Positions 51,872 to 64,000 of a stretch of DNA of 64,000 nt are shown piece after piece; positions within the stretch are counted from its first letter, which is position 1; each line of letters begins with the position of its first letter. Source of the DNA: DATBLE01 sp963808815 (lineage in GTDB: Bacteria; Actinomycetota; Thermoleophilia; Gaiellales; Gaiellaceae); NCBI GenBank assembly GCA_963808815.1, contig CAWEGI010000014.1, positions 124,001-188,000 on the forward strand, read 5' to 3'. The notes beneath the pieces were generated by a model. It searched no databases. It worked only from the letters and a program-made list of their open reading frames with translations, and was not told the DNA's origin. The position numbers and the translations under genes were made by a program.

Positions 51872-52582
51872 TCAGGCCGCTTCTTCCGAGCCCAGGTAGG
51901 CCTCGATCACGGCCGGGTCGCGCTGGACCTCCTCCGGCGTCCCGGCAGCGATCTTGCGGCCGAAGTCGAGCACGTGAACCTGGTCGGACACGCCCATCAC
52001 GAGGTTCATGTGGTGCTCGACGAGCAGGATGGTGAGGTCGAAGTCCTCGCGCATGCGGCGAAGAAACGCGGCGAGCTGCTCGACCTCCTCGTGCGACAGC
52101 CCGCCGGCCGGCTCGTCGAGCAGCAGGAGGCTCGGCCCTGATGCGAGCGCGCGGGCTGTCTCGACGCGCTTCAGAATCGCGTACGGGAGCGACCCGGCGG
52201 GCCGTCCGGCGACGTCGCCGATGCCGACGTAGTCGATGATCTCGTCGACCGAGCGCTTGCCGGATCGGGTGTGCGTGCCGACGACCACGTTCTCGCGCAC
52301 GGTCATCGTCTTGAACAGCTCGAGGTTCTGGAAGGTCCGCGCGATGCCACGTGCGACGACGCGGTGCGGCGGCGTCGAGAGCAGCGTCTCGCCCTCGAAG
52401 TTCAGCTCGCCGCTGTCGGGACGGTAGAGGCGGGTGATCACGTTGAACGCCGTGGTCTTGCCGGCACCGTTCGGCCCGATCAGCCCGACGATCTCGCCCT
52501 CGCCCACCTCGAAGGAGACCTCGTCGAGCGCGACGATGCCGCCGAAGCGGCGACTGACGTCCTTCACCTCGAGCAGCGCCAC
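51872..52582 (-). CDS. ABC transporter ATP-binding protein, LivG type
   Basis: 236 residues with Walker A GPNGAGKTT, Q-loop FQNLELF, a variant signature SLPYAILKRVETARALA in place of LSGGQ, Walker B LLLLDEPAGGLSHEE and the switch His. The C-terminus GTPEEVQRDPAVIEAYLG is LivG-like. No LivF, LivH or LivM is nearby, so it is an orphan. The missing LSGGQ consensus is normal for LivG. The GTG start shares a symmetrical promoter with the oxidoreductase at 52601. Confidence 0.88.
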   Translation of the reverse strand: MALLEVKDVSRRFGGIVALDEVSFEVGEGEIVGLIGPNGAGKTTAFNVITRLYRPDSGELNFEGETLLSTPPHRVVARGIARTFQNLELFKTMTVRENVVVGTHTRSGKRSVDEIIDYVGIGDVAGRPAGSLPYAILKRVETARALASGPSLLLLDEPAGGLSHEEVEQLAAFLRRMREDFDLTILLVEHHMNLVMGVSDQVHVLDFGRKIAAGTPEEVQRDPAVIEAYLGSEEAA

Positions 52583-52587
52583 GGGCG

Positions 52588-52594
52588 TACCTTA
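52588..52594. promoter_or_regulatory. Bidirectional symmetrical -10 (TACCTTA)
   Basis: Plus-strand TACCTT (52588-52593) is 7 nt before the ATG at 52601. Minus-strand TAAGGT (52589-52594) is 6 nt before the GTG at 52582. Only 18 nt separate the start codons, so both genes must be leaderless and their promoters compete. Confidence 0.55.
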
Positions 52595-52600
52595 CGGCGC

Positions 52601-53676
52601 ATGGAGACGCACGAGGTGGTGATCGTGGGCGGCGGCGCGATGGGGGCGAGCGTCGCGTGGCACCTGCGCGAGCTGGGCGTGGAAGACGTCGTGCTGCTCG
52701 AGCGCGACTCGCTCGCGGCCGGTTCGACCTCGCGTTCGGCCGGCGGGATCCGCGCGCAGTTCTCCGACGAGCTGAACATCCGGATCGCTCTCCGCTCGAT
52801 GGCCGAGTTCGAGCGGATGGAGGGGATCGACTTCCGCCGCTACGGCTACCTGTTCCTGCTCGATCGGGACGAGGACGTCGCCTCGTTCCGCGAGGCGCTC
52901 GCGCTCCAGCACCGGCTGGGCGTTCCCTCGCGGGAGCTGTCGGTGGAGGAGGCGCTCACGATCGTCCCCCAGCTCGAGCCGGACGGCCTGCTGGCGGCGA
53001 CCTTCTGCGAGCTCGACGGGTACGCGTCCCCGGAGTCGGTCGTCCAGTGGTACGCGCGTGGGATCGACGTCCGGCAGGGCTGTGAGGTGACCGGCGTGCG
53101 CGTGGAAGCCGGGCGGGTGGCGGCCGTCGACACCTCGAAGGGGCCGATCGGCTGCGGCACGCTCGTCTGCTGCGCGGGCGCCTGGTCGCACGAGGTCGCG
53201 GCGCTGGCCGGCGTCGACCTGCCGGTCGAGGGCGAGAAGCGCTGGATCTGGTTCTCGCCCGGGGACGGCGGCCTGCCCGAGCGGCTGCCGCTGACGATCG
53301 ACTTCTCCACGTCGTTCTACTTCCACCGCGAGGGGCCGGGCCTCGTCTTCGGCGGGAGGGAGCAGACGCTGGAGGAGGTGGCGGAGGCAGGGTTGCGCCG
53401 GCTGCCGCTGCTGGCGGATCTGCCGGTGCAGACGTCGTGGTGGGGCTATTACGAGATGAGCCCCGACCACAACGCCCTGGTCGGGCGGGCGGCCGAGCCC
53501 GAAGGCTTCTTCTACGCGACCGGATTCTCCGGCCACGGCTTCCAGCAGGCGCCCGCGGTCGGGGAGCACGTGGCGGAGCTGATCGTGGGGCACGAGCCGA
53601 CGCTCGACCTGTCGGCGTTCGACGTCGCCCGCTTCGAGCGCGGGAGCGCCAGGCCCGAGGCGTTCGTCGTTGACTG

Positions 53677-53680
<4 letters not shown>
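52601..53680 (+). CDS. FAD-dependent oxidoreductase, DAO family (sarcosine-oxidase-like)
   Basis: 359 residues. The FAD Rossmann motif is VVIVGGGAMGASVAWHLRELG (part) at the start, followed by the flavin contact stretch STSRSAGGIRAQF. The middle domain has RYGYLFLLDRDED and the end DHNALVGRAAEPEGFFYATGFSGHGFQQAPA (part) is the typical second FAD contact. Substrates of this family are secondary amines or amino acids. Its stop overlaps the stop of the converging DUF255 gene by 4 nt. Confidence 0.9.
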
Positions 53681-55550
<1,870 letters not shown>

Positions 55551-55556
55551 CCCGCC

Positions 55557-55564
55557 ACGATAAT
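55557..55564. promoter_or_regulatory. Overlapping divergent -10 boxes
   Basis: Minus-strand TATCGT (55557-55562) is 6 nt before the DUF255 ATG. Plus-strand GATAAT (55559-55564) is 6 nt before the cyclase ATG at 55571. The start codons are only 20 nt apart. Confidence 0.5.
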
Positions 55565-55570
55565 CACGCG

Positions 55571-56331
55571 ATGTCTCGCCGTACCCGGCCGGAACGGTCA
55601 CGTTCCTGTTCACCGACATCGAGGGGTCGACGAAGCTCCTGCAGGAGCTCGGCGCCGACTACGGCGACGGTCGTCGCCGACCACCGGCGGATCCTGCGCG
55701 AGGCGTTCGGCGTCGGCCGGCGGGCGCGAGGTCGACACCCAGGGCGACGCGTTCTTCTACTCGTTCGCGCGGGCGCGCGACGCGGTCGCGGCGGCGGTCG
55801 CCGGCCAGCGTGCGCTCGCCGCCCACGAGTGGCCGGGCGGCGTCGAGGTGCGGGTGCGGATGGGGCTGCACACCGGCGAGCCGGCGGTCGGCGACGAGGG
55901 CTACATCGGGCTCGACGTCGTCCGGGCGGCGCGGATCTGCTCGGCGGGCCACGGCGGGCAGGTGCTGCTCTCGGAGACGACCCGCGCGCTCGTCGGCGGC
56001 GACCTGCCCGACGGGGTGTCGGTCCGCGACCTCGGCGAGCAGAAGCTGAAGGACGTCCGCGCCGAGCACATCTACCAGCTCGAATTCGGACGGCTCGCCG
56101 ACCGTACTTCCCGATGCTGCGCACGGAGGGGTCGAGTGCCGACTTCGGCGAACGGATCAACAAGCACGTCGAGAGCATGGTCGAGGCGCAGCTGAACTCG
56201 GTGTTCGCCGGCGGCAAGCCGCCGACCGCGAAGCTCGCCGGGCCTGACCGCGTTCGGGCTCGATCACGCTGTTCGTCTTCCTCGGCGTGCTCGTCGGGCT
56301 CGCGTTCCTGATCAAGGTGGTGTTCTTCTAG
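55571..56331 (+). CDS. Class III nucleotide cyclase with C-terminal membrane anchor, several frame breaks
   Basis: About 250 residues. GTVTFLFTDIEGSTKLLQEL (first metal Asp), VDTQGDAFFYSFARARDAV (second Asp), RMGLHTGEPAV and YIGLDVVRAARICSAGHGGQVL give a complete cyclase domain. The tail reads YFPMLRTEGSSADFGERINKHVE and, after another shift near 56253, a helix ITLFVFLGVLVGLAFLIKVVFF to the TAG at 56331 (in part). At least four single-base shifts are needed. It sits 20 nt from the divergent DUF255 gene and abuts the CoA-transferase ATG. Confidence 0.7.
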
Positions 56332-57527
56332 ATGGCGTTCGCCCCGCTCGCGGGCGTGCGCGTGGTGGACGTCACCACCTCGTACGCCGGGCCGACCTGC
56401 ACGCAGCTGCTCGGCGCGCTCGGCGCCGACGTGGTCAAGGTCGAGCCGCCGTCCGGGGACGAGGCGCGCGCCTGGGGGCCGCCGTTCGCCGGCGGGCTGG
56501 GCACGCTGTTCGTCGCGGCGAACTCCGGCAAGCGCTCGGTCGGCGCTCGACCTCCGCCGCGGGCACGGAGGTGCTGCTGCGGCTCGTCGACCGCGCCGAC
56601 GTCTTCGTCCAGAGCCTGCGGCCCGGGCTCGCGGACGAGCTCGGCCTCGGCGCCGACGCCCTTCGCGCCCGGAAGCCGGAGCTCGTCCACTGCACGATCT
56701 CGTCGTACGGGCGCACCGGGCCGAAGCGCGAGCTCCCCGGCTACGACCCGCTGCTCCAGGCGGCCGGCGGGCTGATCGCGTGACCGGCGAGCCGGGGGCG
56801 AGCGGCGTCCGGGTCGGCGTCTCGCTGATCGACCACACGACCGGGATGTACGCGGCGTTCGCGATCCTCGCCGCGCTGCACGCAGGGCGGCGGCGCGACG
56901 CTCGACGTCTCGCTCTGGGAGACGGCGCTGTCGTTCGTCTCCTACCACCTGATCGGCAACGATCGAGACCGGTGCCGTGCCGACGCGCGCAGGGAACGGC
57001 GTTCCACGCGATCGCGCCGTACCAGGTGTTCCCCGCCGCGGACGGCGGCCTGATGATCACCGCCGCCAACGACGGGCTCTTCCGGCGGCTGGCCGAGGCG
57101 ATCGGGCTGCCGGAGCTCGCCGACGATCCCCGGTTCGCGACGAACCCGGACCGCGTGCGCGAACCGCGAGGCGCTCGCCGAGGCGCTCTCGGCGCGGCTG
57201 CGGGAGCGACACCCGCGCGGCCTGGCTCGAGGAGCTCGCCGCCGCCGGCGTCCCCGCAGCGCCGGTGCAGGACATCGGCGAGGTCGCCGCCGACCCGCAG
57301 CTCGAGGCGATCGGGATCCTCCAGCGGCTCGGCGACGTGACGACGCTCGGCCCGGCGTTCTCGGTCGACGGCGAGCGGCCGGAGTACGCCTCGCCGCCGC
57401 CCCCGCTCGGCGCGCACACCGCGGACGTGCTGGCCGAGGCCGGCTACTCGACGAGGAGATCGCCAGCATCGCCGAAGCTGGACATCATGCCGCACTGGCG
57501 TCGGCGACGGTTGCAGCCTTCGCCTGA
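56332..57527 (+). CDS. Class III CoA-transferase (CaiB/BaiF family), several frame breaks
   Basis: About 395 residues across frames. LAGVRVVDVTTSYAGPTCTQLLGALGADVVKVE (part), then GTEVLLRLVDRADVFVQSLRPG, then GYDPLLQAAGGLIA with the catalytic Asp, FHAIAPYQVFPAADGGLMI, LEELAAAGVPAAPVQDIGEV and the end LGAHTADVLAEAGYS follow family order. Breaks occur near 56545, 56780, 56890, 56965, 57165, 57205 and 57455. The ATG abuts the stop of the cyclase gene. Substrate unknown. Confidence 0.8.
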
Positions 57528-57537
57528 GGCGCGGCGA

Positions 57538-58543
57538 TCACTTGAGATCCGCGGTGGGACGATCTTCCCGGCGATCAGCTGCGCCTGGATCCGCTTGACG
57601 GCGGCGACCTCGGACTGCGGGCACCTTCGGGCTGATCTTGCCGAGGCCGACGCCGCCCTCGCGCCAGCCCGTAGACCGCGTCGCCGCCGTGGAACGTGCC
57701 CTTCTGCGCCGACCGTGACCGCGAGGAACACGGCGCGGTCGACCTTCTTCGTCGCGCTGGTCAGGATGTGCGGGCCGAGGAACGACTGGTCGGCGTCGAC
57801 GCCGATCCCCCAGACGTTCCGCTCGCGCGCAGCATCGAGCGCGCCGAGGCCGCAGCCGCCGGCGACGGCGAAGACGGCGAGCGACCCGGCGGCGATCTGG
57901 TTCAGGGCGATCGCCTTGCACTTCGCCTGGTCGTTGAAGTCCTGCGAGTACGCGTTCAGCACCGTGACCTTCGGGTACGCCTTCTTCGCGCCCGCCTGGT
58001 AGCCGGCGATGAAGCGGTCGACCGGCGGCTGCTTCTCGCCCGCGACCGAGCTGACGACGTCCTGCCCGGGCAGGCGCTTCGCCTCGAGCCCGGCGAGGTA
58101 GCCGGCCAGATAGCCCACCTGCTCCTCGCGGAAGAGCAGCCCGAGCACGTTCTTCGGCTTGCCGGCCAGATCGCCGTTGGCGACGTCGACGATCGCGAAG
58201 CTGCGTGTTCGGGAAGCGCTTGGCGACTGCGCCCATCGCGCCGATCTCGGTGTAGCCGACCCCGACCACGAGGTCGTAGCCCTGACGCGCGAACGCGGCG
58301 AGGTTCGGGATGTAGTCGGCAGGGCGAGCGCGACTCGGCGACGCGGAACGTGATCGCCGAGCTCGCTTCTGCGCCTGCTGGAGCCCGACGTAGGCGAGGT
58401 GGTTGAAGCCGTGGTCGTTGAGGCCGCCGACATCGGTGACCATGCCGACCTTCAGCGTCTTCGCGGGGGCCGCCTCCCCAGCCCCGGCCGACGCCGCGGC
58501 CAGCAGCGCCACGCGCCACCACCAGAACCACGACCTTCTTCAT
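57538..58543 (-). CDS. BMP-family (Med/PnrA-type) binding protein, several frame breaks
   Basis: About 330 residues. An N-terminal signal (MKKVVVLV, then ALLAAASAGAGEA in another frame) precedes KTLKVGMVTDVGGLNDHGFNHLAY, the BMP hallmark. The body has YDLVVGVGYTEIGAMGAVAKRFP, LLFREEQVGYLAGYLAGL and ALDAARERNVWGIGVDADQ. The family binds nucleosides or feeds ABC transporters. Breaks lie near 58325, 58205, 57690 and 57615. A good ribosome site (GGAGGAG) precedes the ATG. No permease genes are in the window. Confidence 0.8.
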
Positions 58544-58568
58544 CGGGCTCCTCCGGTAGTTTACGACT

Positions 58569-59246
58569 ATGAAGCGAAAACCTCGCGCCGCAGCATACCA
58601 CGCACGCCCAGCAGACCGTGGCGGTTGTGCTCCAGGTCCGGAGGGGCACGCTGCAGGCGCTGCTCTGGCGCCGGGCTCTGCCCCCGTCCGCGGCCGCTGG
58701 GCGCTTCCCGGCGGCGCGCTCGAGCACGAGACGCTCGAGCGCTCGATCCGGCGGCACCTCGCGGCGAAGGTCGACGTCCGCGAGCTCTCCCACCTCGAGC
58801 AGCTGGAGACCCGCGCCGAGCCGCGAACCGGGCTGCGTGACGACGGCGTACCTCGGGCTCGTCCGCGCCGGCATCGATCCCGCCGTCCCGGCGGACACGG
58901 GCTGGCACCCGGTCGACGAGCTGCCGGCGACGGCGTTCGACCACGGCGCGTTCGTCGCTCGCCGGCCGCGACCGCCTGCGCGCGAAGCTCTCCTACACGA
59001 ACCTCGGCTTCGCGCTCGCGCCGGAGACCTTCACCGTCTCCGAGCTGCGCGACCTCTACGCGGCGGCGCTCGGCCACGACGTCTCCGCGACGAACCTCCA
59101 GCGCGTCTCCTGCGCCGCGGGGTGCTCGAGCCGACGGGCGAGCGCCGGCCTCCGGGCCGCACCGGCGGGCGGCCGGCCGAGGTCTACCGCTTCAGGAGCG
59201 ACGCTCGAGATGACCGACCCGTTCGCCGTGCTGCGCCCGCCCGGCG

Positions 59247-59250
<4 letters not shown>
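58569..59250 (+). CDS. Nudix-domain regulator (NrtR-like) with degenerate Nudix box, frame breaks
   Basis: About 220 residues across frames. The Nudix region gives VAVVLQVRRGTLQALLWRRAL and GRWALPGGALEHETLERSIRRHL; the box lacks the REXXEE acidic residues, so hydrolysis is unlikely. The C-terminal part (KLSYTNLGFALAPETFTVSELRDLYAAALG, in part; TNLQRV, TGGRPAEVYRF) is the winged helix of NrtR-type NAD(P)/ADP-ribose-responsive repressors. The stop TAG overlaps that of the converging glgX (CTAG). Targets are not evident. Confidence 0.7.
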
Positions 59251-61367
<2,117 letters not shown>

Positions 61368-61371
<4 letters not shown>

Positions 61372-62866
61372 GCCGCGCAGCTCCACCGTCTGCGCGTCGA
61401 AGTCGGCGACGAGCGTCGCGTCACCGCGCCGCAGCGTCAGCTCTCGGCCGTCGACGTCGACTCGCACCTCGCGCGGCAGCCTACGCCGCAGCGCGAGCAG
61501 CCTGCGGTAGTGGTCGCGCATGCCCGGCGTCTCGCGGCGCGAGAGCTTCGAGCGCCGGAACGTCTCCTCGGTCCTGCGGATCGGGCACGTCCTCGCCGGC
61601 GAAGGCCGAGTACGCGGCGAACTCGCGCTTGCGGCCCTCGCGCGTCGCCTCGGCGATCGCCGGGTCGATGTGGTCGGTGAAGAACTGGAACGGGCTCGGC
61701 TCGCCGTACTCCTCGCCCATGAAGAGGAGCGGCGTCTGCGCCGAGAAGAGGACGACCGCCGAGGCGACGCGCAGCGCTCGGGCGGGAGGCGGTCGCCGAG
61801 GGCGCGGTTGCCGACCTGGTCGTGGTTCTGCGCGCAGACGACGTGGCTGCTCGGGCGGCCGGCGCTCGAGCTCGCGCGCGACGTCCGCGACCGAGCCGTA
61901 CGGCCGTAGTAGCCCTCGCGCTCGCCGGTCAGCAGCGCGTGCAGCGCGTGGTGGAGTCGTCCGCCCACTGCGCGTCGTGGCCCCACTCCTCGATCGGCCG
62001 GTCGTCGTCGACGCTCGTCTCGGAGATGACGAGCGCGCGCGGCGCGCGCGTGCACGCGCTCGGCGAGCTCGGCGAGCACGTGGCGCGGCGAGTCGTCGCG
62101 GATCGCGTGGATCGCGTCCAGCCGCAGCCCGTCGATCCCGTAGTCGCTCGACCCACTGCAGCGCGTTCTGGATCGCCCACTCGCGCACGCCCGCCTGCGA
62201 GAAGTCGACGCCGTCGCCCCAGAAGGTCTCGATGCGGTCGGTGAGGTAGGGGCCGAAGGCGGTCACGCCTCGGAGCCGGGCCCGATGTGGTTGTAGACGA
62301 CGTCGAGGATCACGCCGAGGCCCTCGCGGTGCGCGGCGTCGACGAGCCGGCGCGAGGCCCTCGGGGCCGCCGTAGGCGGGATGCGGCGCGAAGAGGTAGA
62401 CGCCGTCGTAGCCCCAGCCGCGCTCCCCGGGGAAGGTGGCGACCGGCATCAGCTCGATCGCCGTCACGCCGAGCTCGCGCAGCCCGGCGAGGTGCGGGAT
62501 CGACGCCGTCGAAGGTCCCCTCCTCGCGAGAAGGCGCCGACGTGGAGCTCGTAGATGACGAGCTCGTCGAGCGACGAGCCCGCGCCGGGCGGTGGGCGGG
62601 AGCTCGACGACGCGCGACGGCCCGCGGATCCCCTCGGGCTGGAAGCGCGAGCACGGGTCGGGCAGCGCCGCGGCCGCCGTCGAGGACGAACACGTAGTCG
62701 TCGCCCGGCGGCCGCGCGCGAGCGTCCCCGCGAAGCCGTCGCCGTCGCGCGACGAGCGTCGTGCGTCTCGCCGCCGATCCGCACGGCGACACTCGCGACG
62801 CGCCGGCGCCCAGACACGGAACGTCGACGCCCGCCGGGCCGGGGAGCGCGCCGAGGCGCCGTTCAC
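61368..62866 (-). CDS. treZ: Malto-oligosyltrehalose trehalohydrolase, several frame breaks
   Basis: About 500 residues across frames. STFRVWAPARR, LGVTAIELMPVATFPGERGWGYDGVYLFAPHPAYGGPEGL (in parts), SETSVDDDRPIEEWGHDAQWADD, ALLTGEREGYYG and LLFMGEEYGEPSPFQFFTDH are TreZ features. TreZ releases trehalose from maltooligosyl-trehalose made by TreY; treY is not in the window. The GTG start at 62866 overlaps the TGA of the upstream MFS gene. The C-terminal frame runs into glgX without a stop; a hidden frame break is the likely reason. Confidence 0.85.
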
Positions 62867-64000
62867 GCGCCGCCGAGGGCGAGTGCCGCTCTCGCGCCGG
62901 CGCCGTGCCTGACGCGCCGCGCGACGGCAGCCGCACCGGCGATCGCGGCCGCAACGACCGAGACGCCCGCGAAGAAGTACCACGCCGCATCCTCGCTGGT
63001 GTCCGGCTCTGCGAGCACTGCAGGCCGATGAACGGCCCGAGCGCGAACCCGAGACGCCCGGTCGAGTTGAACGCGCCCATGTAGGCGCCGCGGAGGTCCT
63101 CCGGCGCGAGCTCCGCGGCGATCGCCTGCGAGGTCGGAACCCAGAGCATCTCGCCGACCACGAAGATGACCATCACGACCAGCGAACATCGCAGATCGAG
63201 GCGTTGAGCAGAAGGAGCAGGAACGAGCCGCCCATCATCAGCATCGCGGTGACGAACTTCGGCCCCGGCTGGTAGCCGGGACGCCCAGCGGGTGACCCGG
63301 AGCTGGAAGAGCGTGACCAGCACGGGGTTGACGACGACGATGAAGCCCCAGGTCGAGGGCGAAAGTCCGTGCACCTTCACGGCGGAGACCGGCAACACCG
63401 TCTCGTATCGCGATGTAGACGAAGTAGGCAAGCGCGCCCGAGAGCAGGAAGACGAGGAAGGCGTGGTCGCGCGCGGATCACGGGGAACGACCCGCGCGTC
63501 GGGCGGCTCGGTCCGGCGCGTAGGCGCCGCGGCGCGGCAGGTACCGGTACGCGAGCGCGATTGCGCCGGCGCGCCATCACGCGTCACGCCGCACGAACAG
63601 GACGGGCCAGTGCCCGCCGATCAGGAGCAGGCCCCCGATCGCCGGGCCAAGCACGACGCCGAGGTTCGCCGCGACCCGCGATGGACGCGTACCCCGCCTC
63701 GTGCCGCTCGGGCGGCACGAGGTCGGCGACCATCGCCTGGTCGGCCCCGATGCCGATCGAGCCGCCGATGCCGGCGAGCCGCGATCAGCGCGAGACCGAG
63801 CAGACGTTGTCGGCCGACGAAGATGTACGAGAAGAAAACCGCGGTCGAGCAGGGTCGAGCCGAGGAGGATCAGCGGCCGGCGGCCGACGTAGTCGGACAG
63901 CGTGCCCGCCGAGGTACCCGGCGGCGAAGCTGGCGACGGCGCGCGACGAGGAACGCGATGCCGAGCTGCCTCGTGGTCGCACCGAGCTCGTCGACCGCCC
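62863..64000 (-). CDS. MFS transporter (5' end outside the window), several frame breaks
   Basis: About 375 residues can be read in pieces. Helical segments include IAFLVARAVASFAAGYLGG at the upstream side (near 63950), VLPVSAVKVHGLSPSTWGFIVVVNPVLVTLFQL (part), VVMVIFVVGEMLWVPTSQAIAAELAPEDLRGAYMGAFNSTG (part) and YFFAGVSVVAAAIAGAAAVA at the C-terminus. These match MDR-type MFS proteins. It is upstream of treZ-glgX with a GTGA overlap, so it may be part of a sugar-related operon. Substrate unknown. Confidence 0.7.

Overview
The window is about 70% G+C and looks like a chromosomal fragment of a deep-branching actinobacterium, most likely class Thermoleophilia. Evidence for this is the actinobacterial gene order leuS, comEA, comEC, holA, rpsT, lepA, hemW, hrcA, dnaJ, prmA, mtaB, together with F420-type PPOX proteins, several AfsR/SARP (BTAD) and LuxR regulators, frequent GTG/TTG starts and many apparently leaderless genes (TAnnnT box 6-8 nt before the start codon). 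I see no rRNA, tRNA, insertion sequence or CRISPR array. No stretch over 300 bases lacks a gene.

Layout. 1-20.2 kb is the conserved housekeeping block: tRNA modification (mtaB), ribosomal protein methylation (prmA), heat shock (dnaJ, hrcA), hemW, lepA, murJ, rpsT, holA, DNA uptake (comEA/comEC) and leuS. A plus-strand block (LysE exporter, cupin, ABM-like protein, MFS) interrupts it. 20.4-22.6 kb holds a secreted cyclase-family protein and lysA. 22.6-37.3 kb is regulatory and signalling: a membrane-tethered BTAD/solute-binding regulator, secreted proteins, a cytosolic histidine kinase with a convergent NarL regulator, a four-gene cassette (ABC_sub_bind lipoprotein, Cache/HAMP histidine kinase, receiver, receiver-cyclase) and an AfsR-like regulator. 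37.4-42.5 kb carries a cupin, phenylacetate-CoA ligase (paaK), a DpgC-like dioxygenase, a DsbA/FrnE-family protein and a 1-Cys peroxiredoxin. 42.5-53.7 kb has a LuxR regulator, an M24-family enzyme, a sigma-70 factor, a drug-exporter MFS, a solute-binding protein, a PEP-mutase-family enzyme, an orphan LivG ATPase and a FAD oxidoreductase. 53.7-64 kb has a DUF255 protein, a membrane-anchored nucleotide cyclase, a CoA-transferase, a BMP-family binding protein, a degenerate Nudix regulator, and glgX, treZ and an MFS transporter.

The most notable item is the DsbA/FrnE gene at 40873-41445. Its reading frame is broken only by an in-frame TGA that sits exactly where the first catalytic cysteine of the CxxC motif belongs. 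A perfect 8-bp hairpin with a GGG loop lies 13 nt after that TGA, which matches a bacterial SECIS. It is probably a selenoprotein with a Sec-Pro-Phe-Cys active site. It is divergent from the DpgC-like gene across a 17/19-bp inverted repeat and is followed by a peroxiredoxin.

Caution on sequence quality: about a dozen genes left of 53.7 kb contain a single-base shift, each repaired by deleting one base. Right of 53.7 kb frame breaks occur every few hundred bases. This looks like consensus error growing toward the contig end, although true decay cannot be excluded. Frame-broken genes are annotated across their whole reconstructed length.
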